A stretch of DNA of 64,000 bases from Apoda limacodes (taxonomy: Eukaryota > Arthropoda > Insecta > Lepidoptera > Limacodidae). The notes beneath the pieces were generated by a model. That model made no database searches. It saw only the letters and a program-made list of their open reading frames with translations, and was not told where the DNA came from. Numbering within the stretch: position 1 is the first letter of the stretch; the number at the start of each line of letters is the position of its first letter. Made by a program: the position numbers and the translations under genes. The DNA lies in the NCBI GenBank assembly GCA_946406115.1, contig OX291542.1:3620959-3684958 (forward strand), in the 5' to 3' direction. Shown here one piece after another: positions 45,580 through 58,227 of the stretch.

Positions 45580-47580
45580 TAATTCCTTATATTCGGTTAA
45601 CTAATATTTCATAAGTTTAAAATAGATATATAAAATAATAAAGCACTGAACTATTCAAGACTTACTTAAACTTGTGCAGGATTTAAGTATTTAGAAATCT
45701 CCCTATTTTAAATATTAGATATACACGTCTTGGTGTCTAACTGGAAATGAATATGGGGGTAGTTTAGGAGACGGTTACTGTATTAGAAACTGGCTAAATC
45801 AGGGTCACTGCGACAATAATATCCCTCTTACCCAGGACGTATTGTAATAGCTATCTTAGATAAAACTTAGAAAAATTAGTGAAAATCAATTGTCAAGGGA
45901 TTAAGATAGTTATATTGTGTAGAATTTAGTCTTAGGATTCAAATTTTCTTTTCATGTTAGTGACAAAACTTATACCTTCTTAGAATCAGGGTTGCTTAGG
46001 TTAACAGCGTAGCGGTCCATAATTACATTAATCACGCCATGGTTCAATCATATCACTTTTTTTATCAGCTGGCGTTACCAGGATGTTATAGGACTAAAAT
46101 AGGCTTGTAAAAGCCTACATTTTGTTGTTGTGGATGGAAAGTAGTTAAAATAACTAGTTAAAGAGTAAATAAATTCATAGTTTGGAAGGCTAATATTAAT
46201 TTCAATGGAAACATATTAGTGATTCTAATAAAAAAAAATTGTACAGATTGAACCCTGCCCGGGGTTTTTAGGGTTGGAAAGTACTGTGGTGGGGACTTTG
46301 TTCGGTAACTTGTTAAAGTTGATATGAAAATTAGGTAGAATGGTTACATTGAGTAATTTTGGTTTTTAAATTGTATGTGGGTGTACTTCGGATTAATCGT
46401 ACTTTTAGTCAAAATTATGGTTCAACATTTTAGTTGCATAATTGTGTAAAATTTTTTACCTCAGGCACGTCGGCATCGCACACTGGAGGGTCGGGACGGC
46501 GCGGCGCCGGCGTCGCGATTCCAGTATATTAACGCACTTAGGGTTGCCATCTGAAAGGCATTATCCGCATTTGGCAGGCATTTTGCGGGTAAGACGTGGT
46601 CAGAGACAGGCATTATTAAAATTTAGCACCTTTTCCAACGTATTTAGAACGTGACATGTGTACTTAACATCGCACATTACAGAATTCAAAAAGATCTGTC
46701 AGATTTTGTTCTCTGTTTTCATAATGCCGACGTGAGACGTATATTTTCTTTAGTAAATACTCAATGGAGTAAAAAAGAAATCGACTGAAAATTCAGTTGG
46801 TATTAAAGATTTTTGTAACCCAAGGAAATCATAAATCCATATCGTGTAACAGTGAAGATTATTATAGTCATATAATAGAAAAGAAAGATTTATTAACACA
46901 AATAGTGTCGAATGGAAAATATAACAAGCCATAATAATAAATTATTTATTACGCTTTATTATTTATTTTATATTTTAAACAGACATTTAAAAAAAAAAAA
47001 TTTGGTAAAACAGATATTGGGAAAGGCATCTCTTCACTTATATATGGTAACCCTCAGCACACTGCCATTTCTCTCTAGAAAAATCAAATGCGTCGTGCCG
47101 CTTCTGCACCAACTAACTGCGCATCAACGCCGCCGCCTCGACTCTTGCTTGTGTGGACGACGAGCCTCAGAACCAATATATTTATATTTAAATTATAGGT
47201 TGCCTTATTTACTATAAATCAATAATTTAATTTTACAATAACCAATTATTTTTAATAGGAGCTATTAAAACATATTTAATTTTTGTTTTTCTTCACATAC
47301 AAAAGTAGCATGCGCTTATGCTACTTTTTATGCCCCCCCCCCCCCGAGAGCGACAACCGAAGCCGAGGCTCCCTTCGCGTGGAGCCCTTGAGCGTTGGGC
47401 GCTTAACGGGCTGAGGCTCCGACAGAGACTAGCCCAAAAAAGCCCGGTGAAGCAGTAATGGCTGCATACGCCAACTGCATAGTGTCAGAAAAAAAATATG
47501 CTACCTTTGTCAAGAAAACTGTTCACAATTTTACATTTATATATATTTAGGCAAATTATGAACGGGAATGTTCAGATTAA
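45580..47580. other. Spacer, no gene recognised
   Basis: Mostly AT-rich. A C-run at 47334-47345 precedes a GC-rich ~130-bp stretch (47346-47480) of unknown origin; another GC-rich patch is at 46460-46530. Neither has a supported coding frame. Confidence 0.4.
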
Positions 47581-47583
47581 AGG

Positions 47584-50150
47584 ACAGGCTAACATACCGT
47601 GGCCTATGAACGCTTGTAACACCAGGGGCATCACTCGCGCGTTGCCAACCCTTCAAAAATCTAATAACTTCTTTCTTGAAGAACCCCATAGTGTAGTTCA
47701 TAGAGAAAACCTTGGCAAGGAGCTCATTCCACAACACAAGCGTTCGTGGGAGAAAGGTTCTCTGAAACCGTATTGTACGCGACCATTTCGGTTCTAGAGT
47801 GTGAGAATGAATTCCCTGCGATGGCGAGCTGTGCGATGGTAGAAAGTAGCTGTGGGCATCATTTCAAACAATCCCTCAGAACACATCCCATTGTACAAGC
47901 GGTAGAACACACAAAGGGAGGCAAAGTCTCTCCTCAGACTTAAGTGTTCGATAAGGCAAATGAGTTTGGGATCGCCCTAGCCCACTGTTGAACCGAGTCA
48001 AAAGTGCCAAGCTGGTATCTTGCGCCTTGTAAAGCAACAACCTCTACCCCGACGTGAAGTACTGCCTTGCTCTGTTGAGTACACCTAGGTTTTTGGATGC
48101 CAGTTTCTCCTTGTCTTGCAAATGATCTCGGAACTGAACATCGCTGGAGATTTTAACACCAAGAATTCATATGCTCTTGGAGATGGCGAGGGGAGTGTTC
48201 TGGAATTGTGGAACTACAGTGAGGGGGATTTATTAAGCGGTGAACGGGTAGACTTGTGTCTTCGTAGGGTTCAATCAGACCAAGTTTACCCGTTCCCAGT
48301 CAGAGACCTTGGACAGTGTGGTCTCGATTTTAGACACAAGTACACAAAGGAACGACGGATGTTTGCATGACCCGTGTAATAAACGTCTCCAATCCTATCA
48401 TCTGCATAGCAATGCATGTTGTTGATGTCCAACATGTCATTGATATACAGTAGGAACAGCGTAGGAGACAGTACAGAGCATTAATGTCCATGCTATCAGA
48501 GCAACTACCGTCACTCGCGGCTCGTATGCAGACGCCGGACAAAAAGCTAGCCACGCATTTGCACAAGATGGCAACTTCGATAGAAGACCCCGGTGTCAGC
48601 CCCGATCGAACGCCTTCGCTATGTCCAGGCTACATGCCAATGCCTCCCCCTGACTCTCAATGGCTAGTGCCCATTGGTGAGTTAGAAACACTAGAAGGTC
48701 ACCAGTCGAGCGACCGTGGCGAAAGCCATATTGACGGTCACTGACCAGGTCGTGTACGTCTGGGTATCTAATAAGCTGTGTGTTGATCACATGCTTCATC
48801 AGCTTGGAGAGGAGAGAGGTAATAGCGATAGGCCTGTAATTCGATGGATCTGATATATCGCCCTTTTTGGCACCGGGTGCACATTCGCAGTCTTCCATGA
48901 AACCGGTGGTAGGAAACCGCGAAAAGGTGCGTGAGTACAGGGCATAACGCAGGAGCCCACTGCTTTAGCTACTGCTGGTATACTGTCTGGCCCACTCGAC
49001 TTATGAAAGTCTAGAGTAAGCAACGCCCGCCGGACCTCCCGCTGGGTTATGGAAATTTCCGGCATGGTCTTACCGCACCACGGTATAGTAGGTTAGCTTC
49101 TCTGCAAAACCTATTAAACCACGGTCGTTTTTTGACGCCGGCAGCTAATTGCAAGTTTGGAATAAAATATTCCATACCAGCGAGGATTGTCTCAGTGACT
49201 GTGACTGCGGCTGCGGCTGCGCAGACGTCAGGATCTTTTTAGCTAAATCTCGCGGGCAATCCATCTCGGTCATGCCATGGTCAGAGCAAATTTATGAGCA
49301 GATATCCCTTCATAGTTATTGGTTCAAGAGTTGAGCCACTCACGATGGTGAGCGTTAAACTTTCCCAAATAACTAGTTCTGCTGTGTTGCTCTAGAACTT
49401 TGTCAGTCGTCAAACTCAGGTACGTGAAGAGTTGAGTTACGTCCGTGTCACCGCTATTAGACCTGTATAGGCACGTATAGATACGAGTGTGGCCGCCGTG
49501 ATCTACGCGCACCCACAATATCGACAGGTCCCATCTTTAAGGCTAAGAAGGCGGCGAAAGCTGACACCCTCCCTAATGAACATACATACATCGGTACGAC
49601 TAACAAAATTTAAATCGAGTTTGTAGCCGGGATAGTGAAGGTATGATGTATCGTCCGCGCAGGATATCTGCTTCTCCGTCAGAAAAAGAATGATCGGCTG
49701 CGCAGTTTCTAGATGGTGGTGCACTGCGTTAAGATTAGCGTGAATACCCCTAATGTTGCAAAATCCACATTAAATGTGGATGGAGTGGCCGCTAATAAAA
49801 CTCTTTGTCTTTTAATTCTCGCCATATCTTTAAAAAGGTTATTTAAACTTAAAATGAGGATTCACTCACTGTACTGATAGATTAGAGGACAAAAGGTGCG
49901 GTACTAGAACTGCCGAAGTTCAGTACAGATGATACGGATGCTAGCACGTCGGCCGGAAGGGCCCCTGATCCCTCTCTGTTGTAGTATCCGGGTGCACTCC
50001 GGTATCCTTTTCCGGCACGACTACTGCTTCAGAGACTTTATACAGTTTGGCAGTTAAGCCTCCCAGGGCGAAGATTAAGTAATCCCTGGGTTTAGAAACC
50101 CGTTCAACCTGCGGACGGTCAGCTGTTTCATTAGGTCTCCCTTACCGTCG
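47584..50150 (-). pseudogene. Longer decayed copy of the YADD-family LINE (ORF1 end, endonuclease, RT)
   Basis: Minus-strand order is as follows. An ORF1 C-terminus (about 49950-50120; ALGGLTAKLYKVSEAVVVPE) comes first. The AP-endonuclease start is at 49503-49770 (CGFCNIRGIHANLNAVHHHL, LTEKQI) and its middle at 49324-49518 (VRVDHGGHTRIYTCLYRSN, GKFNAHHREWLNS). The RT start is at 48799-49065 (HKSSGPDSIPAVAKAVG), followed by 48596-48898 (RQYGFRHGRSTGDLL, ACSLDIAKAFDR). Remnants of the YADD region and thumb run down to 47584 and align with 37450-38645. There are many frameshifts and small deletions. This copy shows what the intact family looks like upstream of the truncated 37.4-kb copy. Confidence 0.8.
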
Positions 50151-50249
50151 TACTAGCACGCCGTGTCTACGCCGAGCAATGACAGCAGCGAGCACAGCCG
50201 GTCTCCCGTTGTCCGCGCAGCGAAGCTCTGGCAACCTTAATCACTGCCA

Positions 50250-51860
50250 GGAACACAACACTACTCAATGTTAATGTTATTATGTCCACTGTTTTCTGTG
50301 AGGTGGAGATACTTCCCTAGTTCAGGCGACTTATTCGAGCGAGTACGTGGCCTACCTCTCAAATGTAATTCTTTTTAAAAAGAAACACACTTAATATTGA
50401 AATAATGGAGAGACAACTTCTGAGAATTTATCTTTAAGCTTCCTATGACAAACAAACAGCTTTGACAATGTGACTAACGTTACATGTGAGTTATGGTGCA
50501 GTTAATTTGAGATTATATTGCAAACACTTATATTGCAATATACCTATATTTATTGACAGCATAAATATGATAAAAAAAAACGTTCGACCTGCTTATGTTG
50601 TATGTATTTGTTTTAGGATGCGTGGGGTGTCATACGTGTAGGTCAAAATATGATATTTCTTGGAGTTTTAGTATGGAATTAGTAGAAAATCGTCTAATAA
50701 AGGACAAATAAACGGTAATTTAAAACCAAAATTTATTGTGGAATTTCAACAAACAATTAAAGTAAACTAGGTTTTACCAGCGGTTCCACTGGCCCTAAAT
50801 TTTGTTACCAGTGGGTATTCATACGATACATAATAGCTATAGTTCGATAAAGTAAGATTTGGTTATTATTTTTTTAGTTATCTACGTGATCGGAATCTTT
50901 TGAATTTTCCTGGATTTCCGAAAAGGCCTATGTCCTGTTCTGTCTCAAATTTCAGCTTTATTGGATTCGTTGCAACGTGATATAGTAAAAAAAAAAAGAT
51001 CATTATTATAATGTATATATACCTAATAACAGCAGGAATGGCGATAAATATGATAGCGTAATTGAATGCACAACGAAATACAAAAGCAATAAAAGGTATT
51101 TGCCCAGCTGCTGATTTGCATTAATAAATTTTGTGTCTTGCAACATTGTGACGCTAACAACTCAACTATTATAGCTTTAACTACAAAAAAAAATTCTTTG
51201 TTGGTTTGTTTGCCTTTCACAGAAAAATGGATAATCTGAGATTACAATAAAGTGTTTTTTATTGATGATAATAGATACTTATGATATTATACTACGAGAA
51301 AACGAAATCTTATACAGACGTTTTCATAATGCTAGTGATACAGACGTACTAATAACTGTTTGCTTCAAGATTCTTCCCTAAAATGATTTATTTTGGTTTA
51401 CTTAATTTTGAAAGCAAACGAAGAAACTTTCAGGAGATGGTCATTGTTCAAGTATTGGTTTAAAATATTGTATTGATCTTTATAGTTTTTTATATCTTAG
51501 TAATCCCTTAGAAATTTTAGATGTATTTATGTTAAAATAATATTTATATATCACTATTATTATATGTTTTTTTTTATGTAAATCAAACCTGAACCAACGT
51601 TTTGAACACTTTTAGTGACATATTTGAAGTCTAAGTAAATTGAGTCGCAGACGTCAATTAGTTATGACTACGCTTCACTAAGCAATATTCTTAGGTTAAA
51701 TAATGATTGTGTCTTTGTGACTTTACTTACCTATACAAAATAATTTTAATGTAACAAGTGGTTCGATGACAATACTCATTCTAACATTTAAACAGATAAA
51801 TGATTATGTTTAATCAGGTGCCATGATAACTGCTTTGATTTTGAATTCAAAAAGTATCAT
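50250..51860. other. AT-rich spacer upstream of gene D
   Basis: Contains a dispersed-repeat piece near 50920-50990 (CTATGTCCTGTTCTGTCTCA). Otherwise no coding block or RNA gene is recognised. Confidence 0.4.
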
Positions 51861-51863
51861 TTC

Positions 51864-51872
51864 GTATATATA
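51864..51872 (+). promoter_or_regulatory. Gene D TATA box
   Basis: GTATATATA lies 97-105 bp upstream of the gene D start codon, followed by TCAGT initiator-like text. The spacing differs from A-C (about 65 bp), and I do not see the conserved upstream block of A-C here. Confidence 0.45.
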
Positions 51873-51968
51873 GTCAGTATCTGTAACTTACTGGCATAAC
51901 TTAACTATCGTGGTACTATCAGGACCATTAGAAGTATTTCGTTTAAAAAACCTACAAAATCTACAAAA

Positions 51969-54729
51969 ATGAAAACTATTTCTATTGTCTCTGTCACTTT
52001 ATTGGTAAGAAGCTTTAATTTTTTTTTATAAAACTCTTATGCTATGTAAGATGTCAAAAATCCAAAAATATTTGAATTTTAAAAAAATCACATCCAGCTA
52101 ATAACATCAAGACCAAAAGTCTGTTTCAAAATCTAAGTAATGTTGGATTTTTTTCAGGTCGCTTGTCTTCTGAATAGCGCTGCTTCACAAGGATGGTCAG
52201 GTAAATTTATTATAATCGACTTCTAATTAATTCTAAGGTAACACTGACAAATTTAAATATTATAAGCTTTTCACAATTTATTCGCTGGATTTAAATAAAA
52301 AAGTATAACAAAAATATTTAAAAAAATATCTGGTTTTGTTTTACAGTATATTTTTCTGCATAAAATATAAAGATTAAGATAATTAAAAAAAAATTTAGTG
52401 CAGAAGTTAATCCAATAGCTGAAAATTTAGCCTGTCAGTCAGTTGGGATAGTTGATTTTAAGTAAAATTTGTTATCACAGATAAATGGAATAGTCACAAA
52501 TATATAAGAAAAAATGGTTACCTAAACAGTTTATTTTAACTAAATAGGCATTTTTTTTGTGCGTCTTTTCGATCCACTTTCCTAAAAATATTATTTTATA
52601 ATAGAAAACGTTGTTTTAAAATATTTAGCTAGCTTTATCAATAACAAGTTTTCTTGAAGTAGCTATCTTCGACGGTTGCTTTTAAATACATTCCATTAAT
52701 TTATTTGCCTATCATTAAAGTAAAAATTAAAAGGATTATTAAAAAATCTCAAAAAGAATCCATCGTATGTCAAATCAATGCTATCAACTTTAATTTTATG
52801 TCCTACTAGTTAGACTAACAATAAATTTAAGACTAGGTACCATCAGTTTTTAAACTTACTTACTTACTTAATTAATCGAAGGAGAAAAGTATTCAAATGC
52901 CGTTTTATCAAATACAAACGTTGCATTTTTAACTTCTGTGTTGTATAATATATTTTTTACCATTGCCAATTAAAAGGGGGCACTTTGTTCATCAATAACA
53001 GTGAATAAAACGCACTCTTATTCACTGAGTGATAAAATTATTTTGAATTTGGAACAAGCAAGAATTATGTGAAAAGGTGATTAAAACGCGCTGAAAGTAC
53101 CTTACTATACTGGCTGGCTATATTAAAAAAAAAACTCCCGCCAATTTTAGGTCTTTTCTATCTGTTACCGTGGTTATTTTATGTGAATTACATATTACCT
53201 TAAATAAAACAAAATGGGTTCTTCCAGTGATGAGAATGAGATACTAACTCTGGAATCATTTCGTACTGAAGTAGCGTTTATAATAGATAATTAGTTGCCG
53301 CCAAAATCTTGAGATATATACCTAAAAACATACAATTTGTTCTGTGAATGGAAAACCGTGAAGGGCGCCAAATCATTCTTAGAGATTTTTTTTCTAAACT
53401 ATTACAACGAATTAGCTAAAAATAAGAAGCCATGTTCACTGTGGAGTATATACTCTATGCTAAAAGCTACAGTGAGAATCAAACTCAACATTGACATTGC
53501 AAACTACTCAAAGCTAAGCTGTTCTAATTTCACTATAAATTTTTAATGATATAATATATCTAATCCTTTGTTCTCTTATTACTAATTATAATATAAAATG
53601 ATAGCTATTAATACTATACTACTTTTAATTTTTTTGCAGTCAATGGTAAAAAGTAGAGTACACAACTCGTGAACAAAAAATTTTTTCTCGATCCTTGTAT
53701 ACCTCGCTCCGCTCATGATTCTTATCTAGAATACAACTTAGCTACGCTCGGTATACAACTTAGTCCCTCGAATTAGATTCCCTCTTTCTTCACTTGTTGT
53801 ATAATCTACTATTAATAGTTTATTTTAAAGTTGTTCAAAGTTTAGTTTTACATAGGTAGTGCACGTGGTGGCCATCATGGCAACAGGGGAGTAAACCACA
53901 ACCACGATAGTAATGACAACGGTAACGGCAACGGGAATGATAATGGAAATGGAAACAGAAACAAAAATAACGACGGAAATGAAAATGGAAATGATAACGG
54001 AAACGATAATGGTAACAGGAACGCCAACACTGATAAAAACGGCAATGACAACGATAACTACAACTCACAAAAGAACCATAACGATGCCAACAACGCAAAC
54101 AATGTTCGCAACAAGAACAACGTAAATAACGACAATGAATCAGGTAATATTTTAGTTTACTAGAAACAGACAATAAAATTATTTAATATTATGTTGGTAG
54201 TATTGTAAGAATTATTACATAGAATTTTAAACTAAACTACGATTAGTTATCATGCTTATCACTCAGACTAAGGAGTGTACAAGCCATTTTATACAATACA
54301 AAGCCTAAAATTTAGAAAAACGTACTTTTTTATGATAATATTTTTTCAGGCACCTTTTACTGAAGACTTTGTTAAAATTATTGTCAGGCAGTGCCATTTA
54401 ACAGCCTTGATAGGCTTGTGATTGTGTTAAAATTAATTCACATAATCAGTTTAAAATATTGAATTAATAAATACTCTTTGAATATAATAAATTACAAATA
54501 ACAAATAAGTTCATAAAAACGGTACGAATAGGCGGCCTTATCCAAGTACGAGTACGATCTCTACTAGGCAAAACTTTGGGAGAGGAAATCACAAAAGATG
54601 TATGGTGTGACAGTGAAAAATGGTGTTCAAAAGATATATTCGTTAGAGTTCTGTAGCTCTCATTTGTTTTTATCAAAATATCCTTTAATGTTTTGTTTAT
54701 TTTTAGGTAACGCCAAAGGATGGTATTGA
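51969..54729 (+). CDS. Gene D: divergent secreted alternating-Asn repeat peptide
   Basis: Exons on the plus strand are 51969-52004 (MKTISIVSVTLL), 52158-52200 (VACLLNSAASQGWS), 53856-54143, and the preferred last exon 54707-54729. GT-AG borders and phases 0, 1, 1 are identical to B and C; this model gives 129 residues. Exon 3 has GSARGGHHGNRGVNHNHDSN, then an X-Asn tract that is less regular than in A-C (NND, NTDK, DANNANN interruptions), ending NNDNESG. The last exon reads NAKGWY, matching the KGRGW ending of B and C. A rival exon at 54350-54363 (TFY) is in phase but lacks the Gly-Trp box. Intron 2 carries a recombinase-like fragment. The opposite orientation and lower identity make D the outlier of the family. 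Confidence 0.82.
53214..53546 (+). pseudogene. Tyrosine-recombinase-like N-terminal fragment (Crypton-like) in intron 2 of gene D
   Basis: From MGSSSDENEILTLESF the frame runs in phase through two stops (TAG near 53292, TGA near 53310). It continues DIYLKTYNLFCEWKTVKGAK, then ELAKNKKPCSLWSIYSMLKA, to IANYSKL and a stop at 53544-53546. The layout (helical core-binding domain with FCEWK and LWSIYSMLKA) resembles the DNA-binding N-terminal part of tyrosine recombinases of insect Crypton-type elements. The catalytic Arg/His/Tyr region is absent. The family call is from memory of related insect proteins and should be treated as tentative. Confidence 0.45.
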
Positions 54730-55500
54730 TCTGCCACTTCTGAACGAGTGCATCAGCGAAAATATTTTGTCTAAATAGCATCAAAGTAAACATACAAGAT
54801 ACATTAAAAGTACGATATAATGTTCCGTATTATAAAGATACAATTTAAACAATTATAATTTTACCACAACTACATCTTAGTATTCTTTTGTTATACCTAT
54901 CTATTTTTTATTTTGTTTTATTTTCGTGTCATACTCAACCTTAACTCACCGAAAACGTATATATGTACGTATTTTATCCATCTTACTCATCAGTCATAAC
55001 TAAACCTCTCTGATCTTAGGTATATTCAAAATGTTTTCGGTACGGGAAAAGTAAAAAATACATTTTGATATATCTTTTGAAAATTGGAAATTAATTATTC
55101 TCAATGCAAAATTCCATTTGCTTAATTAAAATGGTTAATTTTTTGTTTTTTCGGCGCTAAAAAAAACTGTCCTATTTAATATTTTCTTAATAACAAATAG
55201 CTAAGTCTGTAAGTCTGGGTATCAATACCTGATTCTAGGATAAACTCCTCTGTTCCAAGAAAAGTGTGTAAAACATAGTGGTGCAGCACAATTTACATAA
55301 GTAATACTTATGGTCCAAGAAAACCATAGTTAGGTGAGAAAATGTCTTAAGTTGTATCATTTTTTTGACTGATTATTTAGATGGCCTTCTGCCGGTCTCT
55401 ACTGCAACCAGCATCGAAATTTCTGCGTGGCAGAGTCACCACTGTCAATGAGATTAATAAAATAATATACGATAGAATTATTATCGCTCCGCAAAATTCT
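54730..55500. other. AT-rich spacer 3' of gene D
   Basis: No coding exon, RNA gene or clear repeat is recognised. Confidence 0.45.
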
Positions 55501-55545
55501 TTTTTTTTTTTTTATACCACTAAGGTGGCAAACAAGCTAACGGTC
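55501..55545 (-). repeat. LINE 3'-terminal scrap
   Basis: A T-run followed by TATACCACTAAGGTGGCAAA is the same 3' end as the LINE at 37388, here only about 45 bp long: an extremely 5'-truncated insertion. Confidence 0.7.
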
Positions 55546-55549
55546 CTAA

Positions 55550-56340
55550 TGCGTGCTAAATTATATGACGCACACTCTAGTTGACAGCTCAACAGTCAAA
55601 GGCAAGTCGCTACACCGCGGTGTGCCTATTCAACATCGTAACGCATCAGATTTGGTACGCGCATTGATTTAAATAAAAAAAAAGTTAAGAATTATTGGAC
55701 TTGAAATTTACTAAATGCATACTAGTTGGAGACTATCAGTAAAAATAAAAAAAGAAAACCTTTATTCGTTAAACGCGCAGTGACAATATTAATCTCCACC
55801 GCGTTTTGAACAGCATTGCAGCGTTTTTCGTTTTTTTTGCGTGGGGTTTCATATACCGAAGTCCCATAAAAAACGGTAGCCATTATTCAGTTTTTTCATA
55901 TCTGAGAAAAAAATGCTACTTAAAAGCCCTAAAATCATAATCAAACACATGTACTACAACAGTAATTTTGTTGCTGCTTCCGTAATAATTGAACAACATA
56001 CTTACGCGTTTATATACAGCACCATTATTCGTAACGATATTTCACCGAATTACGTACAAGTATGCTGCATCTTTAATAATACTGTTTCTTGATGAACTTA
56101 CGTAGGTCGTCCACAAATCGTAAGCGATATGTATATAATTGAGCTGAACCATTGCATACATATTCGGGTAGCGTAGATACATAGTAAGGTACTACTAAGG
56201 TACATATTCGGGTAAACAACCTGTCCTGGCTAGCCGTGCACGCCAAATGTCAAGAAATAGCCGCGAAACTTAGTACCAGAAAAGAGTTTTGGCGCGAATC
56301 TTAAGAAGGAGTGGTGTTTTTTTCTGTTTAATTTTTCTAA
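55550..56340. other. Spacer, no gene seen
   Basis: AT-rich sequence with no recognisable element. Confidence 0.4.
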
Positions 56341-56343
56341 ATT

Positions 56344-56590
56344 GTGGTGGTGAACGCGCAGACTTGTGTCTTTGAAGGGTTGATTCGGACCAAGTTTTCC
56401 CGCCCCCAGTCAGAGACCTTGGACAGATCGATCTCGATTTGAGACACAAGTTCTTCACGCTTTTCCTCCACAACGGAACGTGGGATGCTTGCACGGCCCG
56501 TGTAATAAGCGTCTCCAGTACTGTCATCTGCATAGCAATGTATGTTGTTGATGTCCAACATATCATTGATGTGCAGTAGAAACAGCGTAT
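56344..56590 (-). pseudogene. Internal fragment of the YADD-family LINE
   Basis: Nearly identical to 38162-38402: MLDINNIHCYADDSTGDAYY, then GRASIPRSVVEEK and VRINPSKTQVC. Both ends are cut off inside the RT domain, so it is a rearranged scrap, not a simple 5'-truncated insertion. Confidence 0.85.
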
Positions 56591-56599
56591 ATGAGGATC

Positions 56600-57100
56600 C
56601 ACACCAAATCTCCCGCCCAATCTTGGGACTTGAAAACGAGGACGCGCGGTAACGCCCGCACCACGATACGATATAATATAATTGACTTTGACTCTGGCAA
56701 ATGCATAAATAGTCTGCTAAGACCGTGCGAGCCCATTATAATTTATAAAAAAAAAAACTTAGTACCACTGTCTATAGTGGTAAAAAACTGAACTAGCATG
56801 AAAGCAAATTTGCCAAGGAACGCAGATGGCGTTTCTTTACTTGTACCGTTTTTTCGAACAACTGAACTAAAAAGTGGCCAGTTAATGACATTAATCGACT
56901 TCAAATCTAATAAAAAGTAAAAATAAGCCCACAAAGCAGATTTCTATGAAAAAGTGCCAAACAAAGGTGCAGAAAAGTGCCAAAAAAGTGATGTTTCGGT
57001 TAGAACAAACTTGAAATGTTGGTAGGTTCAACAATTTTACAGAGGTAAGCTAAATGTCGGTCATTACCCTCGCTTTGGCTAACAAACAAACCCTAATGAA
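56600..57100. other. Spacer, no gene seen
   Basis: No coding or repeat feature can be supported. Confidence 0.4.
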
Positions 57101-57580
57101 AATATGAGGCGACTTGACTTACTTCCATAGGTGATTTTCTGTATTTAAATAGACCACGTCTGTCTGTCCAAAATTCGGATTTTTCCCTATGTTGTGATTG
57201 TGATGTAAGACCTTTCCTCGAGTCAAATTTTATGATTCTAGGATATAAATACCCCATAGGTTTTGATTTATTTTTGAAAAACTGAATACCTAAATATGCG
57301 TAAAAAATGGCCGTGTTTTTTAATTGCATTGACATAGCAGATTGATTTGTTTACAGCTTTAAAGGTCCGTAAATCTTTGTATTTGATATTTATATCAAAC
57401 TCCACGCGTACTTAAGTAAAAGGGTCTTGACAGACAGACCGACATTTTTTTAAATGTGTTATAACTACAAATAAACATATTACAACAACAAAGTGATCTT
57501 ATAAAGGTTCCTTTTTTTCTTTTAAGGTAGGGGACCCTAAAAACTGACCAAGTGCGAGTCGGACTCACGCACCTAGGGTT
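57100..57580 (+). repeat. Dispersed repeat, CGGGAAGTAC family, diverged copy
   Basis: It has TTTTATGATTCTAGGATATA, ATGGCCGTGTTTTTTAATTG, TTTACAGCTTTAAAGG, AAAGGGTCTTGACAGACAG and an AAGTGCGAGTCGGACTCACG end, in the same order as the units at 11.8-13.25 kb. Confidence 0.65.
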
Positions 57581-58220
57581 TCGTAGACACCATCATTTAC
57601 GTAATTTACAAACACCAACAACCAACCAAGCCCGTCGTTTAACTTTGAATATAGTTACTGTTTCAATGACACATTAAATGCAATTGATAACTTGAAATAC
57701 CTACTGCGTGTCTTTGGAAAATATTCTAAACGGACTCAAGAATATTGTGATGCTGGATGCAGTACAAACAATTCTTGAGACGTCGAAGCCAACTGTGTAT
57801 TGAAAATTATAACCATCTTTTCGAAATATTAATCAGTTAAGGTTTAATAGGTATAGGTAACCTAACAAAAATAAAAAGTAATTCGTTAAAAAACCAACAC
57901 TTTTCTTTAGTTTATCTGTATGGCATTACTTTTCAGACCTTGTTCCTTATTAGCGACAGCGACGCTATCGAATGGTGTAGTAATTCATATCTGTCTAAAA
58001 ATATTAATTTTCCAAAAATCCAATAATGCAGTTTTACTTTTCGGGCCCGAGACTGCTTTGAGCGCTTTTCGCTTTTCCTCATAGTTTCGGATTTGGCCAT
58101 GCACGCGTACTTGAAAAATAGAAAAATACAGGTATTTATGTATAAATGTTTAAATAAGTATACATAATAAAATAAAATAAAGGACTTGAGTACTTCTACT
58201 GTGGTAGCAATAAAGTATGG
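57580..58220. other. Spacer, no gene seen
   Basis: AT-rich, with no recognisable element. Confidence 0.4.
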
Positions 58221-58227
58221 AGGACAT

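Noticed and set aside
49149..49334. Plus-strand frame with Cys-Gly-Cys-Gly text
   Set aside because: It is the opposite strand of the LINE endonuclease-RT region.
54350..54363. Nearer last exon of gene D giving the ending TFY
   Set aside because: In phase and with a good acceptor, but it lacks the Gly-Trp box shared by B, C and the exon at 54707-54729. Kept only as a possible splice variant.
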